A DNA stretch of 64,000 nucleotides, from positions 7,360,505-7,424,504 of the forward strand of contig OU452233.1 in NCBI GenBank assembly GCA_911728455.2. Reading direction: 5' to 3'. Positions 11,183 through 23,709 of this stretch are shown here, one piece after another. Within the stretch, counting starts at the first letter, position 1. Every line of letters starts with the position of its first letter. The notes under the pieces were generated by a model. It worked only from the letters and a program-made list of their open reading frames with translations, was not told the origin of the DNA and did no database searches. Both the position numbers and the translations under genes were made by a program. The DNA is from Marthasterias glacialis. Lineage: Eukaryota > Echinodermata > Asteroidea > Forcipulatida > Asteriidae.

Positions 11183-14100
11183 ATGGCCGAAAAAGCTCGA
11201 TAGCTCTCGAAATAACGCAAGCTGGGACCTCTAGTTTGTTGGACACGCCTCGGAAGAGCTGCCCGCATCGACTGATTCCATGAAAACCACTTTTGAAGTT
11301 GGGTCAAAAATTAAAATTTCTCACAGGGAGCTCCCTGTGAGCACTCGCACTTTTGGTCAAAAATTTGGGGGCGATTTTTTGATAGAAATTGATAGAGTGG
11401 ACATCACTGAAGAGGGTTTGTGTGTGGGGAAGGGGCCGATTCGCAATATTTGGGCAAATGGCAAAATTTAGGTCAACTCTGACGTCGTCAAGATGGCCGA
11501 AAAAGCTCGCTAGCTCCCGAAATAACGCAAGCTGGGACCTCTAGTTTGTTGGACACGCCTCGGAAGAGCTGCCCGCATCGACTGATTCCATGAAAACCAC
11601 TTTTGAAGTTGGGTCAAAAATTAAAATTTCTCACAGGGAGCTCCCTGTGAGCACTCGCACTTTTGGTCAAAAATTTGGGGGCGATTTTTTGATAGAAATT
11701 GATAGAGTGGACATCACTGAAGAGGGTTTGTGTGTGGGGAAGGGGCCGATTCGCAATATTTGGGCAAATGGCAAAATTTAGGTCAACTCTGACGTCATCA
11801 AGATGGCCGAAAAAGCTCGCTAGCTCTCGAAATAACGCAAGCTGGGACCTCTAGTTTGTTGGACACGCCTCGGAAGAGCTGCCCGCATCGACTGATTCCA
11901 TGAAAACCACTTTTGAAGTTGGGTCAAAAATTAAAATTTCTCACAGGGATCTCCCTGTGAGCACTCGCACTTTTGGTCAAAAATTTGGGGGGCGATTTTT
12001 TGATAGAAATTGATAGAGTGGACATCACTGAAGAGGGTTTGTGTGTGGGGAAGGGGCCGATTCGCAATATTTGGGCAAATGGCAAAATTTAGGTCAACTC
12101 TGACGTCATCAAAATGGCCGAAAAAGCTCGCTAGCTCCCGAAATAACGCAAGCTGGGACCTCTAGTTTGTTGGACACGCCTCGGAAGAGCTGCCCGCATC
12201 GACTGATTCCATGAAAACCACTTTTGAAGTTGGGTCAAAAATTAAAATTTCTCACAGGGAGCTCCCTGTGAGCACTCGCACTTTTGGTCAAAAATTTGGG
12301 GGGCGTTTTTTTGATAGAAATTGATAGAGTGGACATCACTGAAGAGGGTTTGTGTGTGGGGAAGGGGCCGATTCGCAATATTTGGGCAAATGGCAAAATT
12401 TAGGTCAACTCTGACGTCATCAAGATGGCCGAAAAAGCTCGCTAGCTCCCGAAATAACGCAAGCTGGGACCTCTAGTTTGTTGGACACGCCTCGGAAGAG
12501 CTGCCCGCATCGACTGATTCTATGAAAACCACTTTTGAAGTTGGGTCAAAAATTAAAATTTCTCACAGGGAGCTCCCTGTGAGCACTCGCACTTTTGGTC
12601 AAAAATTTGGGGGGCGATTTTTTGATAGAAATTGATAGAGTGGACATCACTGAAGAGGGTTTGTGTGTGGGGAAGGGGCCGATTCGCAATATTTGGGCAA
12701 ATGGCAAAATTTAGGTCAACTCTGACGTCATCAAGATGGCCGAAAAAGCTCGCTAGCTCACGAAATAACGCAAGCTGGGACCTCTAGTTTGTTGGACACG
12801 CATCGGAAGAGCTGCCCGCATCGACTGATTCCATGAAAACCACTTTTGAAGTTGGGTTAAAAATTAAAATTTCTCACAGGGAGCTCCCTGTGAGCACTCG
12901 CACTTTTGGTCAAAAATTTGGGGGCGATTTTTTGATAGAAATTGATAGAGTGGACATCACTGAAGAGGGTTTGTGTGTGGGGAAGGGGCCGAATCGCAAT
13001 ATTTGGGCAAATGGCAAAATTTAGGTCAACTCTGACGTCATCAAGATGGCCGAAAAAGCTCGCTAGCTCCCGAAATAACGCAAGCTGGGACCTCTAGTTT
13101 GTTGGACACGCCTCGGAAGAGCTGCCCGCATCGACTGATTCCATGAAAACCACTTTTGAAGTTGGGTCAAAAATTAAAATTTCTCACAGGGAGCTCCCTG
13201 TGAGCACTCGCACTTTTGGTCAAAAATTTGGGGGCGATTTTTTGATAGAAATTGATAGAGTGGACATCACTGAAGAGGGTTTGTGTGTGGGGAAGGGGCC
13301 GATTCGCAATATTTGGGCAAATGGCAAAATTTAGGTCAACTCTGACGTCATCAAGATGGCCGAAAAAGCTCGCTAGCTCCCGAAATAACGCAAGCTGGGA
13401 CCTCTAGTTTGTTGGACACGCCTCGGAAGAGCTGCCCGCATCGACTGATTCCATGAAAACCACTTTTGAAGTTGGGTCAAAAATTAAAATTTCTCACAGG
13501 GAGCTCCCTGTGAGCACTCGCACTTTTGGTCAAAAATTTGGGGGCGATTTTTTGATAGAAATTGATAGAGTGGACATCACTGAAGAGGGTTTGTGTGTGG
13601 GGAAGGGGCCGATTCGCAATATTTGGGCAAATGGCAAAATTTAGGACAACTCTGACGTCATCAAGATGGCCGAAAAAGCTCGCTAGCTCCCGAAATAACG
13701 CAAGCTGGGACCTCTAGTTTGTTGGACACGCCTCGGAAGAGCTGTCCCGCATCGACTGATTCCATGAAACCACTTTTGAAGTTGGGTCAAAAATTAAAAT
13801 TTCTCACAGGGAGCTCCCTGTGAGCACTCGCACTTTTGGTCAAAAGTTTGGGGGCGATTTTTTGATAGAAATTGATAGAGTGGACATCACTGAAGAGGGT
13901 TTGTGTGTGGGGAAGGGGTCGATTCGCAATATTTGGGCAAATGGCAAAATTCAGGTCAACTCTGACGTCATCAAGATGGCCGAAAAAGCTCGCTAGCTCC
14001 CGAAATAACGCAAGCTGGGACCTCTAGTTTGTTGGACACGCCTCGGAAGAGCTGCCCGCATCGACTGATTCCATGAAAACCACTTTTGAAGTTGGGTCAA

Positions 14101-14908
14101 AAATTAAAATTTCTCACAGGGAGCTCCCTGTGAGCACTCGCACTTTTGGTCAAAAATTTGGGGGGCGATTTTTTGATAGAAATTGATAGAGTGGACATCA
14201 CTGAAGAGGGTTTGTGTGTGGGGAAGGGGCCGATTCGCAATATTTGGGCAAATGGCAAAATTTAGGTCAACTCTGACGTCATCAAGATGGCCGAAAAAGC
14301 TCGCTAGCTCCCGAAATAACGCAAGCTGGGACCTCTAGTTTGTTGGACACGCCTCGGAAGAGCTGCCCGCATCGACTGATTCCATGAAAACCACTTTTGA
14401 AGTTGGGTCAAAAATTAAAATTTCTCACAGGGAGCTCCCTGTGAGCACTCGCACCTTTGGTCAAAAATTTGGGGGGCGATTTTTTGATAGAAATTGATAG
14501 AGTGGACATCACTGAAGAGGGTTTGTGTGTGGGGAAGGGGCCGATTCGCAATATTTGGGCAAATGGCAAAATTTAGGTCAACTCTGACGTCATCAAGATG
14601 GCCGAAAAAGCTCGCTAGCTCCCGGAATAACGCAAGCTGGGACCTCTAGTTTGTTGGACACGCCTCGGAAGAGCTGCCCGCATCGACTGATTCCATGAAA
14701 ACCACTTTTGAAGTTGGGTCAAAAATTAAAATTTCTCACAGGGAGCTCCCTGTGAGCACTGGCACTTTTGGTCAAAAATTTGGAGGGCGATTTTTTGATA
14801 GAAATTGATAGAGTGGACATCACTGAAGAGGGTTTGTGTGTGGGGAAGGGGCCGATTCGCAATATTTGGGCAAATTGCAAAATTTAGGTCAACTCTGACG
14901 TCATCAAG
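11183..14908 (+). repeat. 12-unit HOR (3726 bp), copy 2
   Basis: Second copy of the 3726-bp block, carrying the markers listed for copy 1. Private changes include CTCGATAGC near 11200, GGGATCTCC in the palindrome near 11950, TTCTATGAAA near 12520, TTTAGGACAAC at 13646, and GGCACTTTTGG with TTTGGAGGG in its last unit (14761-14785). Its last five units (13356-14908) are also the first five units of the next, 15-unit HOR, so the two amplifications are nested. Confidence 0.92.
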
Positions 14909-15670
14909 ATGGCCGAAAAAGCTCGCTAGCTCCCGAAATAACGCAAGCTGGGACCTCTAGTTTGTTGGACACGCCTCGGAAGAGCTGCCCGCATCGACTG
15001 ATTCCATGAAAACCACTTTTGAAGTTGGGTCAAAAATTAAAATTTCTCACAGGGAGCTCCCTGTGAGCACTCGCACTTTTGGTCAAAAATTTGGGGGGCG
15101 ATTTTTTGATAGAAATTGATAGAGTGGACATCACTGAAGAGGGTTTGTGTGTGGGGAAGGGGCCGATTCGCAATATTTGGGCAAATGGCAAAATTTAGGT
15201 CAACTCTGACGTCATCAAGATGGCCGAAAAAGCTCGCTAGCTCCCGAAATAACGCAAGCTGGGACCTCTAGTTTGTTGGACACGCCTCGGAAGAGCTGCC
15301 CGCATCGACTGATTCCATGAAAACCACTTTTGAAGTTGGGTCAAAAATTAAAATTTCTCACAGGGAGCTCCCTGTGAGCACTCGCACTTTTGGTCAAAAA
15401 TTTGGGGGGGCGATTTTTTGATAGAAATTGATAGAGTGGACATCACTGAAGAGGGTTTGTGTGTGGGGAAGGGGCCGATTCGCAATATTTGGGCAAATGG
15501 CAAAATTTAGGTCAACTCTGACGTCATCAAGATGGCCGAAAAAGCTCGCTAGCTCCCGAAATAACGCAAGCTGGGACCTCTAGTTTGTTGGACACGCCTC
15601 GGAAGAGCTGCCCGCATCGACTGATTCCATGAAAACCACTTTTGAAGTTGGGTCAAAAATTAAAATTTCT

Positions 15671-15691
15671 CACAGGGCATGAATGCGAGCA
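15671..15691 (+). repeat. Monomer with the palindrome core replaced
   Basis: After CACAGGG the usual right half is replaced by CATGAATGC before GAGCACTCG resumes, one base shorter overall. The same unit has CGCACATTTGG and a seven-G run. The palindrome is destroyed. The identical change recurs in the second 15-unit HOR copy at about 20322-20342. The new bases do not match another part of the monomer that I can find, so the origin is unknown. Confidence 0.85.
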
Positions 15692-17531
15692 CTCGCACAT
15701 TTGGTCAAAAATTTGGGGGGGCGATTTTTTGATAGAAATTGATAGAGTGGACATCACTGAAGAGGGTTTGTGTGTGGGGAAGGGGCCGATTCGCAATATT
15801 TGGGCAAATGGCAAAATTTAGGTCAACTCTGACGTCATCAAGATGGCCGAAAAAGCTCGCTAGCTCCCGAAATAACGCAAGCTGGGACCTCTAGTTTGTT
15901 GGACACGCCTCGGAAGAGCTGCCCGCATCGACTGATTCCATGAAAACCACTTTTGAAGTTGGGTCAAAAATTAAAATTTCTCACAGGGAGCTCCCTGTGA
16001 GCACTCGCACCTTTGGTCAAAAATTTGGGGGGCGATTTTTTGATAGAAATTGATAGAGTGGACATCACTGAAGAGGGTTTGTGTGTGGGGAAGGGGCCGA
16101 TTCGCAATATTTGGGCAAATGGCAAAATTTAGGTCAACTCTGACGTCATCAAGATGGCCGAAAAAGCTCGCTAGCTCCCGAATTAACGCAAGCTGGGACC
16201 TCTAGTTTGTTGGACACGCCTCGGAAGAGCTGCCCGCATCGACTGATTCCATGAAAACCACTTTTGAAGTTGGGTCAAAAATTAAAATTTCTCACAGGGA
16301 GCTCCCTGTGAGCACTCGCACTTTTGGTCAAAAATTTGGGGGGCGATTTTTTGATAGAAATTGATAGAGTGGACATCACTGAAGAGGGTTTGTGTTTGGG
16401 GAAGGGGCCGATTCGCAATATTTGGGCAAATGGCAAAATTTAGGTCAACTCTGACGTCATCAAGATGGCCGAAAAAGCTCGCTAGCTCCCGAAATAACGC
16501 AAGCTGGGACCTCTAGTTTGTTGGACACGCCTCGGAAGAGCTGCCCGCATCGACTGATTCCATGAAAACCACTTTTGAAGTTGGGTCAAAAATTAAAATT
16601 TCTCACAGGGAGCTCCCTGTGAGCACTCGCACTTTTGGTCAAAAATTTGGGGGGCGATTTTTTGATAGAAATTGATAGAGTGGACATCACTGAAGAGGGT
16701 TTGTGTGTGGGGAAGGGGCCGATTCGCAATATTTGAGCAAATGGCAAAATTTAGGTCAACTCTGACGTCATCAAGATGACCGAAAAAGCTCGCTAGCTCC
16801 CGAAATAACGCAAGCTGGGACCTCTAGTTTGTTGGACACGCCTCGGAAGAGCTGCCCGCATCGACTGATTCCATGAAAACCACTTTTGAAGTTGGGTCAA
16901 AAATTAAAATTTCTCACAGGGAGCTCCCTGTGAGCACTCGCACCTTTGGTCAAAAATTTGGGGGGCGATTTTTTGATAGAAATTGATAGAGTGGACATCA
17001 CTGAAGAGGGTTTGTGTGTGGGGAAGGGGCCGATTCGCAATATTTGGGCAAATGGCAAAATTTAGGTCAACTCTGACGTCATCAAGATGGCCGAAAAAGC
17101 TCGCTAGCTCCCGAAATAACGCAAGCTGGGACCTCTAGTTTGTTGGACACGCCTCGGAAGAGCTGCCCGCATCGACTGATTCCATTAAAACCACTTTAGA
17201 AGTTGGGTCAAAAATTAAAATTTCTCACAGGGAGCTCCCTGTGAGCACTCGCACTTTTGGTCAAAAATTTGGGGGCGATTTTTTGATAGAAATTGATAGA
17301 GTGGACATCACTGAAGAGGGTTTGTGTGTGGGGAAGGGGCCGATTCGCAATATTTGGGCAAATGGCAAAATTTAGGTCAACTCTGACGTCATCAAGATGG
17401 CCGAAAAAGCTCGCTAGCTCCCGAAATAACGCAAGCTGGGACCTCTAGTTTGTTGGACACGCCTCGGAAGAGCTGCCCGCATCGACTGATTCCATGAAAA
17501 CCACTTTTGAAGTTGGGTCAAAAATTAAAAT

Positions 17532-17542
17532 TTCTCCCAGTG
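17532..17542 (+). repeat. Palindrome with one arm deleted (300-bp monomer)
   Basis: In the unit starting at 17397 the palindrome region is 11 bp shorter, leaving TTT joined directly to a single right-hand arm, here with one substitution (CTCCCAGTGAG). The unit is 300 bp instead of 311. The equivalent unit in the second HOR copy, near 22184, has the unsubstituted arm. The deletion removes exactly one 11-bp arm and has CTC at both ends, as expected from slippage at a hairpin-forming palindrome. Confidence 0.85.
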
Positions 17543-18006
17543 AGCACTCGCACTTTTGGTCAAAAATTTGGGGGGCGATTTTTTGATAGATATTGATAGA
17601 GTGGACATCACTGAAGAGGGTTTGTGTGTGGGGAAGGGGCCGATTCGCAATATTTGGGCAAATGGCAAAATTTAGGTCAACTCTGACGTCATCAAGATGG
17701 CCGAAAAAGCTCGCTAGCTCCCGAAATAACGCAAGCTGGGACCTCTAGTTTGTTGGACACGCCTCGGAAGAGCTGCCCGCATCGACTGATTCCATGAAAA
17801 CCACTTTTGAAGTTGGGTCAAAAATTGAAATTTCTCACAGGGAGCTCCCTGTGAGCACTCGCACTTTTGGTCAAAAATTTGGGGGCGATTTTTTGATAGA
17901 AATTGTTAGAGTGGACATCACTGAAGAGGGTTTGTGTGTGGGGAAGGGGCCGATTCGCAATATTTGGGCAAATGGCAAAATTTAGGTCAACTCTGACGTC
18001 ATCAAG

Positions 18007-21000
18007 ATGGCCGAAAAAGCTCGCTAGCTCCCGAAATAACGCAAGCTGGGACCTCTAGTTTGTTGGACACGCCTCGGAAGAGCTGCCCGCATCGACTGAT
18101 TCCATGAAAACCACTTTTGAAGTTGGGTCAAAAATTAAAATTTCTCACAGGGAGCTCCCTGTGAGCACTCGCACTTTTGGTCAAAAATTTGGGGGCGATT
18201 TTTTGATAGAAATTGATAGAGTGGACATCACTGAAGAGGGTTTGTGTGTGGGGAAGGGGCCGATTCGCAATATTTGGGCAAATGGCAAAATTTAGGACAA
18301 CTCTGACGTCATCAAGATGGCCGAAAAAGCTCGCTAGCTCCCGAAATAACGCAAGCTGGGACCTCTAGTTTGTTGGACACGCCTCGGAAGAGCTGTCCCG
18401 CATCGACTGATTCCATGAAACCACTTTTGAAGTTGGGTCAAAAATTAAAATTTCTCACAGGGAGCTCCCTGTGAGCACTCGCACTTTTGGTCAAAAGTTT
18501 GGGGGCGATTTTTTGATAGAAATTGATAGAGTGGACATCACTGAAGAGGGTTTGTGTGTGGGGAAGGGGTCGATTCGCAATATTTGGGCAAATGGCAAAA
18601 TTCAGGTCAACTCTGACGTCATCAAGATGGCCGAAAAAGCTCGCTAGCTCCCGAAATAACGCAAGCTGGGACCTCTAGTTTGTTGGACACGCCTCGGAAG
18701 AGCTGCCCGCATCGACTGATTCCATGAAAACCACTTTTGAAGTTGGGTCAAAAATTAAAATTTCTCACAGGGAGCTCCCTGTGAGCACTCGCACTTTTGG
18801 TCAAAAATTTGGGGGGCGATTTTTTGATAGAAATTGATAGAGTGGACATCACTGAAGAGGGTTTGTGTGTGGGGAAGGGGCCGATTCGCAATATTTGGGC
18901 AAATGGCAAAATTTAGGTCAACTCTGACGTCATCAAGATGGCCGAAAAAGCTCGCTAGCTCCCGAAATAACGCAAGCTGGGACCTCTAGTTTGTTGGACA
19001 CGCCTCGGAAGAGCTGCCCGCATCGACTGATTCCATGAAAACCACTTTTGAAGTTGGGTCAAAAATTAAAATTTCTCACAGGGAGCTCCCTGTGAGCACT
19101 CGCACCTTTGGTCAAAAATTTGGGGGGCGATTTTTTGATAGAAATTGATAGAGTGGACATCACTGAAGAGGGTTTGTGTGTGGGGAAGGGGCCGATTCGC
19201 AATATTTGGGCAAATGGCAAAATTTAGGTCAACTCTGACGTCATCAAGATGGCCGAAAAAGCTCGCTAGCTCCCGGAATAACGCAAGCTGGGACCTCTAG
19301 TTTGTTGGACACGCCTCGGAAGAGCTGCCCGCATCGACTGATTCCATGAAAACCACTTTTGAAGTTGGGTCAAAAATTAAAATTTCTCACAGGGAGCTCC
19401 CTGTGAGCACTGGCACTTTTGGTCAAAAATTTGGAGGGCGATTTTTTGATAGAAATTGATAGAGTGGACATCACTGAAGAGGGTTTGTGTGTGGGGAAGG
19501 GGCCGATTCGCAATATTTGGGCAAATTGCAAAATTTAGGTCAACTCTGACGTCATCAAGATGGCCGAAAAAGCTCGCTAGCTCCCGAAATAACGCAAGCT
19601 GGGACCTCTAGTTTGTTGGACACGCCTCGGAAGAGCTGCCCGCATCGACTGATTCCATGAAAACCACTTTTGAAGTTGGGTCAAAAATTAAAATTTCTCA
19701 CAGGGAGCTCCCTGTGAGCACTCGCACTTTTGGTCAAAAATTTGGGGGGCGATTTTTTGATAGAAATTGATAGAGTGGACATCACTGAAGAGGGTTTGTG
19801 TGTGGGGAAGGGGCCGATTCGCAATATTTGGGCAAATGGCAAAATTTAGGTCAACTCTGACGTCATCAAGATGGCCGAAAAAGCTCGCTAGCTCCCGAAA
19901 TAACGCAAGCTGGGACCTCTAGTTTGTTGGACACGCCTCGGAAGAGCTGCCCGCATCGACTGATTCCATGAAAACCACTTTTGAAGTTGGGTCAAAAATT
20001 AAAATTTCTCACAGGGAGCTCCCTGTGAGCACTCGCACTTTTGGTCAAAAATTTGGGGGGGCGATTTTTTGATAGAAATTGATAGAGTGGACATCACTGA
20101 AGAGGGTTTGTGTGTGGGGAAGGGGCCGATTCGCAATATTTGGGCAAATGGCAAAATTTAGGTCAACTCTGACGTCATCAAGATGGCCGAAAAAGCTCGC
20201 TAGCTCCCGAAATAACGCAAGCTGGGACCTCTAGTTTGTTGGACACGCCTCGGAAGAGCTGCCCGCATCGACTGATTCCATGAAAACCACTTTTGAAGTT
20301 GGGTCAAAAATTAAAATTTCTCACAGGGCATGAATGCGAGCACTCGCACATTTGGTCAAAAATTTGGGGGGGCGATTTTTTGATAGAAATTGATAGAGTG
20401 GACATCACTGAAGAGGGTTTGTGTGTGGGGAAGGGGCCGATTCGCAATATTTGGGCAAATGGCAAAATTTAGGTCAACTCTGACGTCATCAAGATGGCCG
20501 AAAAAGCTCGCTAGCTCCCGAAATAACGCAAGCTGGGACCTCTAGTTTGTTGGACACGCCTCGGAAGAGCTGCCCGCATCGACTGATTCCATGAAAACCA
20601 CTTTTGAAGTTGGGTCAAAAATTAAAATTTCTCACAGGGAGCTCCCTGTGAGCACTCGCACCTTTGGTCAAAAATTTGGGGGGCGATTTTTTGATAGAAA
20701 TTGATAGAGTGGACATCACTGAAGAGGGTTTGTGTGTGGGGAAGGGGCCGATTCGCAATATTTGGGCAAATGGCAAAATTTAGGTCAACTCTGACGTCAT
20801 CAAGATGGCCGAAAAAGCTCGCTAGCTCCCGAATTAACGCAAGCTGGGACCTCTAGTTTGTTGAACACGCCTCGGAAGAGCTGCCCGCATCGACTGATTC
20901 CATGAAAACCACTTTTGAAGTTGGGTCAAAAATTAAAATTTCTCACAGGGAGCTCCCTGTGAGCACTCGCACTTTTGGTCAAAAATTTGGGGGGCGATTT

Positions 21001-22657
21001 TTTGATAGAAATTGATAGAGTGGACATCACTGAAGAGGGTTTGTGTTTGGGGAAGGGGCCGATTCGCAATATTTGGGCAAATGGCAAAATTTAGGTCAAC
21101 TCTGACGTCATCAAGATGGCCGAAAAAGCTCGCTAGCTCCCGAAATAACGCAAGCTGGGACCTCTAGTTTGTTGGACACGCCTCGGAAGAGCTGCCCGCA
21201 TCGACTGATTCCATGAAAACCACTTTTGAAGTTGGGTCAAAAATTAAAATTTCTCACAGGGAGCTCCCTGTGAGCACTCGCACTTTTGGTCAAAAATTTG
21301 GGGGGCGATTTTTTGATAGAAATTGATAGAGTGGACATCACTGAAGAGGGTTTGTGTGTGGGGAAGGGGCCGATTCGCAATATTTGAGCAAATGGCAAAA
21401 TTTAGGTCAACTCTGACGTCATCAAGATGACCGAAAAAGCTCGCTAGCTCCCGAAATAACGCAAGCTGGGACCTCTAGTTTGTTGGACACGCCTCGGAAG
21501 AGCTGCCCGCATCGACTGATTCCATGAAAACCACTTTTGAAGTTGGGTCAAAAATTAAAATTTCTCACAGGGAGCTCCCTGTGAGCACTCGCACCTTTGG
21601 TCAAAAATTTGGGGGGCGATTTTTTGATAGAAATTGATAGAGTGGACATCACTGAAGAGGGTTTGTGTGTGGGGAAGGGGCCGATTCGCAATATTTGGGC
21701 AAATGGCAAAATTTAGGTCAACTCTGACGTCATCAAGATGGCCGAAAAAGCTCGCTAGCTCCCGAAATAACGCAAGCTGGGACCTCTAGTTTGTTGGACA
21801 CGCCTCGGAAGAGCTGCCCGCATCGACTGATTCCATTAAAACCACTTTTGAAGTTGGGTCAAAAATTAAAATTTCTCACAGGGAGCTCCCTGTGAGCACT
21901 CGCACTTTTGGTCAAAAATTTGGGGGCGATTTTTTGATAGAAATTGATAGAGTGGACATCACTGAAGAGGGTTTGTGTGTGGGGAAGGGGCCGATTCGCA
22001 ATATTTGGGCAAATGGCAAAATTTAGGTCAACTCTGACGTCATCAAGATGGCCAAAAAAGCTCGCTAGCTCCCGAAATAACGCAAGCTGGGACCTCTAGT
22101 TTGTTGGACACGCCTCGGAAGAGCTGCCCGCATCGACTGATTCCATGAAAACCACTTTTGAAGTTGGGTCAAAAATTAAAATTTCTCCCTGTGAGCACTC
22201 GCACTTTTGGTCAAAAATTTGGGGGGCGATTTTTTGATAGATATTGATAGAGTGGACATCACTGAAGAGGGTTTGTGTGTGGGGAAGGGGCCGATTCGCA
22301 ATATTTGGGCAAATGGCAAAATTTAGGTCAACTCTGACGTCATCAAGATGGCCGAAAAAGCTCGCTAGCTCCCGAAATAACGCAAGCTGGGACCTCTAGT
22401 TTGTTGGACACGCCTCGGAAGAGCTGCCCGCATCGACTGATTCCATGAAAACCACTTTTGAAGTTGGGTCAAAAATTGAAATTTCTCACAGGGAGCTCCC
22501 TGTGAGCACTCGCACTTTTGGTCAAAAATTTGGGGGCGATTTTTTGATAGAAATTGATAGAGTGGACATCACTGAAGAGGGTTTGTGTGTGGGGAAGGGG
22601 CCGATTCGCAATATTTGGGCAAATGGCAAAATTTAGGTCAACTCTGACGTCATCAAG
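18007..22657 (+). repeat. 15-unit HOR (4651 bp), copy 2
   Basis: Second copy of the 4651-bp block, adjoining copy 1 directly. Its private differences seen by eye are GTTGAACACG near 20863, GGCCAAAAAAG near 22054, and CTCCCTGTGAG where copy 1 has CTCCCAGTGAG in the shortened palindrome. It also lacks two changes private to copy 1 (CACTTTAGA near 17197 and ATTGTTAGAG near 17905). After 22657 the pattern does not continue into a third copy; the next units are a CGCACCTTTGG subtype and near-consensus forms. Confidence 0.95.
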
Positions 22658-23709
22658 ATGGCCGAAAAAGCTCGCTAGCTCCCGAAATAACGCAAGCTGG
22701 GACCTCTAGTTTGTTGGACACGCCTCGGAAGAGCTGCCCGCATCGACTGATTCCATGAAAACCACTTTTGAAGTTGGGTCAAAAATTAAAATTTCTCACA
22801 GGGAGCTCCCTGTGAGCACTCGCACCTTTGGTCAAAAATTTGGGGGGCGATTTTTTGATAGAAATTGATAGAGTGGACATCACTGAAGAGGGTTTGTGTG
22901 TGGGGAAGGGGCCGATTCGCAATATTTGGGCAAATGGCAAAATTTAGGTCAACTCTGACGTCATCAAGATGGCCGAAAAAGCTCGCTAGCTCCCGAAATA
23001 ACGCAAGCTGGGACCTCTAGTTTGTTGGACACGCCTCGGAAGAGCTGCCCGCATCGACTGATTCCATGAAAACCACTTTTGAAGTTGGGTCAAAAATTAA
23101 AATTTCTCACAGGGAGCTCCCTGTGAGCACTCGCACCTTTGGTCAAAAATTTGGGGGGCGATTTTTTGATAGAAATTGATAGAGTGGACATCATTGAAGA
23201 GGGTTTGTGTGTGGGGAAGGGGCCGATTCGCAATATTTGGGCAAATGGCAAAATTTAGGTCAACTCTGACGTCATCAAGATGGCCGAAAAAGCTCGCTAG
23301 CTCCCGAAATAACGCAAGCTGGGACCTCTAGTTTGTTGGACACGCCTCGGAAGAGCTGCCCGCATCGACTGATTCCATGAAAACCACTTTTGAAGTTGGG
23401 TCAAAAATTAAAATTTCTCACAGGGAGCTCCCTGTGAGCACTCGCACTTTTGGTCAAAAATTTGGGGGGCGATTTTTTGATAGAAATTGATAGAGTGGAC
23501 ATCACTGAAGAGGGTTTGTGTGTGGGGAAGGGGCCGATTCGCAATATTTGGGCAAATGGCAAAATTTAGGTCAACTCTGACGTCATCAAGATGGCCGAAA
23601 AAGCTCGCTAGCTCCCGAAATAACGCAAGCTGGGACCTCTAGTTTGTTGGACACGCCTCGGAAGAGCTGCCCGCATCGACTGATTCCATGAAAACCACTT
23701 TTGAAGTTG

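Larger units (their letters stand above)
13356..18006 (+). repeat. 15-unit HOR (4651 bp), copy 1
   Basis: Fifteen units; 15 x 311 minus four five-G units, minus an 11-bp deletion, plus one seven-G unit gives exactly 4651. Markers shared with copy 2 at exactly +4651: GGACAAC (13646/18297), the CTGTCCCGC unit (13741/18392), GGCACTTTT (14761/19412), the palindrome replaced by GGGCATGAATGCGAGC (15677/20328), CCCGAATTAACG, GTGTTTGGGG, ATTTGAGCAAA with ATGACCGAA, CCATTAAAACC, and the 300-bp unit lacking one palindrome arm (17533/22184). By eye the copies differ at only about five sites, so the duplication looks recent. Confidence 0.95.

Noticed and set aside
23595-23612. Second palindrome around GCTAGC near the unit start
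   Set aside because: Only the 6-bp core is symmetrical; the flanks GCTC and TCCC do not pair, so it is an ordinary short palindrome.
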